Below are positions 1-5,049 of a stretch of DNA of 6,582 bases, piece by piece. The position numbers were made by a program, and so were the translations under genes. Origin of the DNA: an uncultured Treponema sp. Its GTDB lineage: Bacteria; Spirochaetota; Spirochaetia; Treponematales; Treponemataceae. The notes under the pieces were generated by a model. That model was not told where the DNA came from. It was given only the letters and a program-made list of their open reading frames with translations, and did not search any database. Numbering within the stretch: position 1 is the first letter of the stretch; every line of letters begins with the position of its first letter. The stretch is taken from assembly GCA_934667505.1 (NCBI GenBank), contig CAKULY010000047.1:1-6582 (forward strand), in the 5' to 3' direction.

Positions 1-69
1 CTCCTTGTTTACAGGGCTTAGCAGAGTTTTATATCTGCAAAAGCCCTATTTGGCAGGGGGTGGGAAACT
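1..69. mobile_element. Probable end of an inserted mobile element (partial)
   Basis: Homology to the glycosyltransferase at 70-570 stops abruptly at a TAA (72-70). None of the three minus-strand frames beyond it continues the expected GT2 C-terminal half; all reach stops within about 17 codons. The segment is richer in GC than the flanking gene. It has a G-run at 56-60 next to a second G-run at 62-64, an inverted repeat at 13-47, and minus-strand AAGGAG at 6-1 that could precede a start codon just outside the window. Seen: abrupt junction, palindrome, base-composition change. Inferred: this is the terminal part of an insertion sequence whose transposase would start on the minus strand beyond position 1. 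I cannot name the family or fix the exact terminus. Alternatives are a deletion or recombination junction, or simple intergenic DNA. Confidence 0.42.
13..47. repeat. Imperfect inverted repeat (stem-loop)
   Basis: AGGGCTT (13-19) pairs with AAGCCCT (41-47), and GCAGA (21-25) pairs with TCTGC (34-38). One base on one side and two on the other interrupt the stem, and the loop is 8 bases (26-33). The 12 paired bases are GC-rich compared with the surroundings. No T-run follows on either strand, so an intrinsic terminator is unlikely. On the minus strand AAGGAG follows 7 bases after the stem. Such a hairpin could be a transposase-binding site, or could fold in read-through mRNA and limit translation, as known for IS10 and IS50; here that is inference. 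Confidence 0.6.
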
Positions 70-570
70 TTAGTTATATGTTTTAAATAAGCCTGTACCA
101 TTAACATAATTGTTATATAGGTATTTATTCAATCTGAAAACAGCCAGGACATTTAAAAACAAATTAGTAGGCTTATTGCCACAAGAATTAATATTTCCCG
201 TAGAATCCAAAATTTTGGGACTTAGAATTGCAGCCTTAGAAGATAACATGTCAAAATCGACTAACAATCTATCAATAACAGGCATTCTAAGCTCTGTATC
301 ATCATTAACAACAAAACAGTACTTTCCATGTGCCTTTTTCAAAGCTAAATTATTATTTTCAGCAAAGCCACGAATCTCGTTACTTTCAATAAAAGTAACC
401 CAAGGGAAATCTACCTTAACCTTTCGTAAATTATCCTCATCAAACAAATAAGCCACAACAAAAGTCTCATAAGTTACTTCTGTGTATTGCCTAATACTAT
501 TCAAACAAGGATAAAGATTCTTCAGATTGTTCATACTAACAATCACAATTGAAACGTCAATATTTGCCAT
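70..570 (-). pseudogene. Truncated family 2 glycosyltransferase (WbbL-like), C-terminal half lost
   Basis: The 166-residue product has the N-terminal nucleotide-sugar-binding half of a GT2 enzyme. VSIVIVSMNN is at residues 6-15, NEIRGFAENNN at 64-74, the metal/sugar-nucleotide motif appears as NDDTE at 89-93, and SPKILDSTGNINSCG is at 117-131. It resembles the rhamnosyltransferase-like (WbbL) branch, normally about 280-300 residues. The usual VDNxSxD segment is replaced by VAYLFDEDN (39-47), which I recall in Bacteroidota members but cannot check here. The protein stops right after NGTGLFKTYN, just before the acceptor-binding part with the expected GGFDE-like motif. The ATG at 570 follows the TAA of the upstream glycosyltransferase by one base, so translation is probably coupled. 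The cut coincides with the probable mobile-element end at 69-1. The fragment would probably be inactive. A naturally short protein is possible but unlikely. Confidence 0.8.
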
Positions 571-571
571 A

Positions 572-1528
572 TTATTTCAACAATATTTTATTAATTAACC
601 ATTTATTCGATATCCATATCAATATATATTTTACAAAAAGTCTTCGAGGAAGTTTTAGAAAGAATAATCTTACATTCAACATTTTCTTTCTATACTCTGC
701 AAATCGTTTGGAATCCGCAATAAATATCTTACACAAATCTTGATAGTGTCTTATTTTATAGAGATTCAGATGCTTGATAAACTGAGGTTCATTATGAGAA
801 ATCAAATCTTGTTCTATCTCTAAAAAATTCTGTTCCCAATCCCCAAAATGTAGCCCTGAAGAACATATGCTATTTGATCGAATTCTATAGTTATAGCAAA
901 CGGAATCTAAATAGCACATTGACTTCATTCGACTTGCTATATTATACATGAATAAATAATCCTCAAAATATCTATTTCTTTTAAAGCGAATATCTCCAAT
1001 GGCACTTCTTCGAAATAATTTATTCCAAGATGCACTCTCTAATTTCTTAGAAAGAATTGCTTTCAAATAACTGTTTCTATCTAATATTGTATCAAATTTG
1101 ATATTTAGGTAATCTTTACCTTCCATAAACGGAATTTGTATACCGGTATTTTCATCAAATGTAAGGATCCTTCCAGCAACGAAATCCACATTTTCAGTAT
1201 TAAGAACATCAGTAAATTCCTGGTACATATTAGGCTCTATCCAGTCATCACTATCCACAAAACCTATGTAATCTCCTGTAGCTATATCTAAGCCTGAATT
1301 TCTTGCAGAACTTAAACCCTCATTTTCCTTATGGATAACTTTAATTCTATTGTCCTTGGAACTCCAACTGTCACATTTCTTTGGACAATTATCTGGTGAT
1401 CCATCATCAACCAATATTATTTCTAATTTTTTATAGGTTTGATTTAGCAGAGAAGAAATACAATTGTCCATGTACTGCTCTACTTTGTAAATTGGTACAA
1501 TTACAGAAACTAATTTATCATCATTCAT
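572..1528 (-). CDS. Family 2 glycosyltransferase (GT-A fold)
   Basis: The 318-residue product is a complete GT2 enzyme that transfers one sugar from a nucleotide donor to the growing lipid-linked repeat unit at the cytoplasmic face of the membrane. Visible motifs: VSVIVPIYKVEQYM at 7-20, DDGSPD at 41-46, ENEGLSSARN at 68-77, DSDDW (the DxD-type metal site) at 92-96, SASWNKLFRR at 165-174, and YFEDYLF at 187-193 with the ED pair typical of the catalytic base region. The C-terminus (about 280-318) is basic and hydrophobic and may touch the membrane. The ATG at 1528 is preferred. A TTG at 1552 would add eight residues, overlap the polymerase gene and lie ahead of the usual start of the fold; the ATG lies 11 bases after the polymerase stop. 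The next gene starts one base after this stop. Donor and acceptor cannot be read from the sequence. Confidence 0.93.
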   Translation of the reverse strand: MNDDKLVSVIVPIYKVEQYMDNCISSLLNQTYKKLEIILVDDGSPDNCPKKCDSWSSKDNRIKVIHKENEGLSSARNSGLDIATGDYIGFVDSDDWIEPNMYQEFTDVLNTENVDFVAGRILTFDENTGIQIPFMEGKDYLNIKFDTILDRNSYLKAILSKKLESASWNKLFRRSAIGDIRFKRNRYFEDYLFMYNIASRMKSMCYLDSVCYNYRIRSNSICSSGLHFGDWEQNFLEIEQDLISHNEPQFIKHLNLYKIRHYQDLCKIFIADSKRFAEYRKKMLNVRLFFLKLPRRLFVKYILIWISNKWLINKILLK

Positions 1529-1539
1529 ATTTGTTAAAA

Positions 1540-2697
1540 TTAAGCGTCCCAAATAAAAGCACTACCTGTCAAAGTAGGATTACCCCAAGGACGAATGAAA
1601 CCCATATAACCATAAATAAAAAAAACAATAATATACAATGCATATCGGATATTTTTACTGAGAGATTTATCTCTTAAAACAAGAGCCAATAAAAGCGGAG
1701 AGAAATAAGAAAAACATTCTGAAAATCTACCCAACAACTCAATATCAGAACCTAAAACATCTATAAACAAAGATATACAAGTAAAAGAAAAGACTAATAA
1801 GAGATCTTTATTTCTTTTTGCTAATAAATAACCAAAATAGATTAAAATCAATGATATTAAAAACTGTCCCCAAATATAAAATACACTTTGAGAAGCAATA
1901 AGACCTCTTCCGCTCATACTTCCCTCTGATGTAAACCACCGGTCTGCGTCTTCCGTATAACCAGAGAATTTTGTATTATCACCAGCACCAACAATTTGCA
2001 ACCAATTTGCAAAATTCCCCAAATAACGAATATCCCAAAAGAAAAATAGCAATATATATGCAAAAAGAATGTAGTAAACTCCCTTATTTGGAAGATTTAC
2101 TTTCTTTAATGTTAATAATATATAGAATGGAAATACAACAAGCAGCGACGAATGTATAAATGCTGATAAACATAAAAGAAAATACGACCTTTTTCTTTTA
2201 TTGCATAAATAGGCATCGTATGCAAAAAAAACAAAAGATATTGCCAAAAACTGCCTGATATGATTTTCTGTAGCAGAAACCGTCATTACATAAAATAGCG
2301 GAAGAGCAAAAATGGCAGTATCTCTAAAATGTCTTAACACCAAAATGAATGAGAATAATAAAAGAAAGCTATAAAAAATAAAAGCTAAAGGAACTGGCCA
2401 ACCTAGGCTATGGAATGTTTTACAGAATAACTCATACAAAATCTCAGGGTTTCCAGTTACATAACTACCTTTGAATCCCGTTGCAAGATCTTGATAATAA
2501 TGAAAATAATCAACTCCACGCATCCACCGCAAGCCTTCTATCAAAGAATAGAACAAAAGGCTTAATCCTGCATATGAACTAAACTTAGATTTATTCTTAT
2601 ATGTAATTCCATAACCACTATAGATAAGAACAAACATAAGAATAGTATTCAAGATCCACATAAATATAGGATCACCGATATTTTGATTCCAGTACAT
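1540..2697 (-). CDS. EpsG-family membrane protein, likely repeat-unit (Wzy-type) polymerase
   Basis: The 385-residue product is an integral membrane protein with roughly ten hydrophobic segments, at about 11-29, 40-54, 104-123, 128-143, 148-166, 172-196, 208-222, 272-290, 298-314, 328-342 and 349-367. Family signatures are an Arg-rich stretch and acidic-aromatic motif (RWMRGVDYFHYY, 57-68), HIRQFLA at 146-152, a short basic loop (NKRKRSYF, 166-173) and AFIHSSLLVVFPFY at 179-192. This set is typical of EpsG proteins, which act like Wzy in joining undecaprenyl-linked repeat units on the outer face of the cytoplasmic membrane. A polar segment at about 223-271 would be the large external loop expected for acceptor binding. 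The ATG at 2697 is four bases after the preceding glycosyltransferase stop. It is the only polymerase candidate in the window and sits between glycosyltransferase genes. The function is from family knowledge; linkage type cannot be predicted. Confidence 0.88.
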   Translation of the reverse strand: MYWNQNIGDPIFMWILNTILMFVLIYSGYGITYKNKSKFSSYAGLSLLFYSLIEGLRWMRGVDYFHYYQDLATGFKGSYVTGNPEILYELFCKTFHSLGWPVPLAFIFYSFLLLFSFILVLRHFRDTAIFALPLFYVMTVSATENHIRQFLAISFVFFAYDAYLCNKRKRSYFLLCLSAFIHSSLLVVFPFYILLTLKKVNLPNKGVYYILFAYILLFFFWDIRYLGNFANWLQIVGAGDNTKFSGYTEDADRWFTSEGSMSGRGLIASQSVFYIWGQFLISLILIYFGYLLAKRNKDLLLVFSFTCISLFIDVLGSDIELLGRFSECFSYFSPLLLALVLRDKSLSKNIRYALYIIVFFIYGYMGFIRPWGNPTLTGSAFIWDA

Positions 2698-2701
2698 AAT
2701 T

Positions 2702-3526
2702 TTATTTTATAATAAAATATTTTACAACATCACGAATACTCGTAATAAAGGCCAATGACCTTATATCATTTTTCAAACAGTTTTTTGCTGCATTTAAATA
2801 TTTTGCATACACGAAGTTTTCTTTTCCAAGAAATAGATAACAAATACTCGAAAGTAAACTTTCGCAACATACAAAGGAAATTTTAGAAGCATACTTCGTT
2901 CCTAAATCTGGCATGAAATAATTATAATTAATTCCTTTATCCAATTTGATCGAAGAAGCATGACACCAATATCTATAAATAAAATCTAAATCTTCCCAAA
3001 TTATATACTTTTCATTAAATTTAATATGATATTTATCTATGATTCCCTTTTTAAAGCATTTACACCACAAATAGCCACTAATGTTTTGGTCTTCCAAATA
3101 CTGAATAATAGATAGTTTGTCATTCAATACCGGCATACTAATATCTTTCACATATTTGTTATTTCGAAAGATTTTAAATCCACTAATAACCATATCGTTT
3201 TTTTCTAAATAGAGAGAGAAACATGAAAGCCATGTCCGGTCAACAAAATCATCTGCATCACAAAAACAGATATATTCTCCATTTGCATTATCTAATCCAA
3301 CATTTCTTGCAGAACTTGCACCGCCATTATCTTTATGAAAAACTCTTATTCGCTTATCCTTACCTTCATACTCATCGCATATTTCACGAGACTTATCCGT
3401 ACTCCCGTCATCAATTAGGAGCAGCTCAAAGTCTGTGAATGTCTGAACAAGGATACTATCTATACAACGATGGAGATATTTCTCCACATTATATACAGGC
3501 ACGATCACACTTATCTTTGTATTCAT
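2702..3526 (-). CDS. Family 2 glycosyltransferase (GT-A fold)
   Basis: The 274-residue product is a complete GT2 enzyme. Motifs in order are ISVIVPVYNVEKYL (5-18), DDGSTD (39-44), DNGGASSARN (66-75), CDADDF (89-94, the DxD-type metal site), GYLWCKCFKK (151-160) and WEDLDFIYRY (177-186) with the ED pair near the catalytic base position. The N-terminal half is close in pattern to the other full-length GT2 at 572-1528. The second half differs, as expected for a different acceptor. It would add one sugar to the lipid-linked unit in the cytoplasm. The ATG at 3526 lies directly before the fold's first strand, with an A/T-rich upstream sequence. The 69 bases between it and the pyruvyl transferase gene hold no clear promoter or terminator, so it is probably read from the upstream gene. 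The polymerase follows after four bases. Confidence 0.94.
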   Translation of the reverse strand: MNTKISVIVPVYNVEKYLHRCIDSILVQTFTDFELLLIDDGSTDKSREICDEYEGKDKRIRVFHKDNGGASSARNVGLDNANGEYICFCDADDFVDRTWLSCFSLYLEKNDMVISGFKIFRNNKYVKDISMPVLNDKLSIIQYLEDQNISGYLWCKCFKKGIIDKYHIKFNEKYIIWEDLDFIYRYWCHASSIKLDKGINYNYFMPDLGTKYASKISFVCCESLLSSICYLFLGKENFVYAKYLNAAKNCLKNDIRSLAFITSIRDVVKYFIIK

Positions 3527-3595
3527 ATTATTTTAATTTTATTCGATTTCTATCATTATTTATTACAAGAAATTAAAAATAATCCATATTCTAAT

Positions 3596-4732
3596 CTAGG
3601 AATTTAAATTCTCAAATAAATATTTCATTGATGATTCTTTGAATTTATCATATATGTTATATACATTATCATAGTCAATTTTTTGAAGAGTACTTACATC
3701 GCTATCAGTATCAATAAGCCTATCTTCAAGTTCAAACATATTTAAAAGTGACTTGATACGAGAAATACCACGTTCCTTATTGCCAACTACAACAAACTGT
3801 TTTTTGAAAAGAATAGAGAATACACAGGCATGAAAAGAGTCAGTAATGACAAATTTTGCATCATAGAAACCGCGCAGCCATGTTTCCACAGAAGGCTTTA
3901 TGCGTTGCTGTAATGGTTTTGAGTCATCATTCTCAAATGGATTATTCACAGCAAACGGAACTAAATGCTTATCAGTTGCGACTTTATTTATTAAAGAATC
4001 TATTTTTTGAGAGTCGTCCAATACATAATTAAGCAAAGTTCCTTCACTTTTAGGAGTATTAGTTTTTTGGAACAAAACCATATAATCATCCATACTCAAA
4101 AGCATCGTTGGATCTAATACATGGTTAGCATCTACTTCAAACTTAGCTTTACAAAGGTTTACACCATCAATTTCTCTTGTCGAAACCGCATCAAACTTAC
4201 GAAGAAGTATTTTACATTTTTTAGTTTGCTCTTCATCATATTCCCAATTTTCTGTTCCAAAAGAAGCTGCATAAGCAATTCTCTTTATATTCCATTTTTT
4301 TGCAAAATCCAAATAAGCATTTTCTATCTGCTGTCCTAGCCACAAACCTGGGAAATAAATTATTCTCCATACTTGATCACTTCCTACTATAATAGCATAA
4401 TAATCTTCTTGTTTCAGATTTTTAAAACTGCGTATCTCTTCACGATGTATATAAGTATCAATAAATGGCTTAATATTTTGAGTTATAACAGAACAAACCT
4501 TGTTATTGTATCGTTCTATGAATACTCTGTTCGTTTTACCCAAGAACTTCAAAACAATTCGTTTAGAAAAACTAAATGGTAATTTCCAAATTGGTGGCAA
4601 AAAGTTCTTATTTGGTGTATCAAACACCACTACCTCATACCCCATTCGTTCCAACACTGTTTGCAAAGCATACGCTTGCAATATCCCTCCATAATTGGTA
4701 TGGAGAGGTAATGTTAATATTCCTATTCTCAT
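3596..4732 (-). CDS. Polysaccharide pyruvyl transferase family protein
   Basis: The 378-residue product fits the PS_pyruv_trans family (WcaK/CsaB-like), whose members move pyruvate from phosphoenolpyruvate to a sugar as a ketal. Visible signatures: MRIGILTLPLHTNYGG at 1-16 with ILQAYALQ following, YAIIVGSDQVW at 112-122, IAYAASFG at 152-159, VSTREIDG at 183-190, LDPTML at 206-211, the C-terminal VITDSFHACVFSILF at 295-309 with the conserved histidine at 301, and NKERGISRIKSLL at 318-330. The length is usual for this branch. No signal peptide or membrane segment is visible, so it should act in the cytoplasm on the lipid-linked unit, giving the polymer a negative charge. The ATG at 4732 is preceded by TATAAAAA, a Bacteroidota-like context. 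It lies 317 bases after the ThDP-enzyme gene, so it may have its own promoter. Not all family members have proven pyruvyl transfer activity. Confidence 0.9.
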   Translation of the reverse strand: MRIGILTLPLHTNYGGILQAYALQTVLERMGYEVVVFDTPNKNFLPPIWKLPFSFSKRIVLKFLGKTNRVFIERYNNKVCSVITQNIKPFIDTYIHREEIRSFKNLKQEDYYAIIVGSDQVWRIIYFPGLWLGQQIENAYLDFAKKWNIKRIAYAASFGTENWEYDEEQTKKCKILLRKFDAVSTREIDGVNLCKAKFEVDANHVLDPTMLLSMDDYMVLFQKTNTPKSEGTLLNYVLDDSQKIDSLINKVATDKHLVPFAVNNPFENDDSKPLQQRIKPSVETWLRGFYDAKFVITDSFHACVFSILFKKQFVVVGNKERGISRIKSLLNMFELEDRLIDTDSDVSTLQKIDYDNVYNIYDKFKESSMKYLFENLNS

Positions 4733-4800
4733 TTTTTATATACTAGTTTTACACATTATGTAAATCCAGGAAATTATCCAACTCTAATCTTGCTAGAGAA

Positions 4801-5048
4801 TCAATAATTGTTTTTTTCTTTAAACATTTCGTTTTTTAACCTGCCCTTCTTTGTATATAGGAAGGTTCCTTTGATTGACCCAGACATTACCTTAATCAAC
4901 TTGTCAAATATACTACCTAGAAGAATTAGAGAAATGTAGAAGTCGACTTATCGTACTTTTCGTCTGGATTGTTACAAACAAAGTCTTTCGATAGATATTT
5001 CACGAATTTTGCTAACTTTGAAACAAATGATAATCTATCACCAGAAAT
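4801..5048 (-). pseudogene. Possible remnant of a small decayed or frameshifted gene, family unknown
   Basis: Two neighbouring open stretches read like protein. The first, at 5048-4926, encodes 40 residues including KLAKFVKYLSKDFV and NNPDEKYDKSTSTFL, then TAA. It has no ATG; a GTG lies inside it. The second is in a different frame, open from 4947 with TGA at 4803-4801. It encodes 48 residues including GSIFDKLIKVMSGSIKGTF and LYTKKGRLKNEMFKEKNNY. Its first ATG is internal, at the M of VMSG. The frames overlap at about 4926-4947, so one extra base (or two missing bases) there could join them into a single product of roughly 80 residues. The basic, amphipathic character resembles N-termini of membrane-associated sugar-modifying enzymes such as hexapeptide acyltransferases, but I do not recognise a family. 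It may equally be noncoding. Confidence 0.33.
4905..4934 (-). promoter_or_regulatory. Weak candidate Bacteroidota-type promoter
   Basis: Minus strand TATATTTG (4912-4905) matches the Bacteroides -7 consensus TAnnTTTG exactly. An off-consensus TTTC (4934-4931) lies 18 bases upstream, near the spacing expected for the -33 element (TTTG). Transcription would start near 4898 and give a leader of about 165 bases before the pyruvyl transferase gene. Such a match can arise by chance in AT-rich DNA, and it lies inside the possible gene remnant. Confidence 0.2.
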
Positions 5049-5049
5049 T

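Larger units (their letters stand above)
4733..5049. other. 317-bp gap without an intact gene
   Basis: This stretch separates the ThDP-enzyme gene from the pyruvyl transferase gene, while later genes are 1 to 69 bases apart. It carries two coding-like open stretches in different minus-strand frames, a weak promoter match, and a weak 5-bp hairpin (5028-5040) just after the ThDP-enzyme stop. I see no RNA gene, strong terminator or mobile-element end. It may mark a recombination junction between two modules of the locus. Confidence 0.7.

Noticed and set aside
110..451. Plus-strand 113-codon open frame
   Set aside because: It is antisense to the conserved GT2 fragment and its translation shows no recognisable domain; AT-rich coding DNA often leaves such frames open on the other strand.
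1529..1552. Upstream TTG start adding eight residues to the glycosyltransferase at 572-1528
   Set aside because: It overlaps the polymerase gene, and the ATG at 1528 lies 11 bases after that gene's stop and directly before the conserved GT2 fold.
1290..3335. Similar DNA near 1300-1335 and 3300-3335 in the two full-length glycosyltransferases as a repeat or recombination site
   Set aside because: The similarity covers the codons for the conserved SSARN motif and is explained by shared family ancestry.
3527..3595. Promoter or terminator in the 69-bp spacer before the glycosyltransferase at 2702-3526
   Set aside because: No TAnnTTTG match, no TTTG at suitable spacing and no stable hairpin were found; it is just AT-rich.
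5028..5040. Inverted repeat TGATA-n3-TATCA just after the ThDP-enzyme stop, followed on the minus strand by TTTGTTT, as a terminator
   Set aside because: The stem is only five base pairs and almost all A/T, too weak for an intrinsic terminator.
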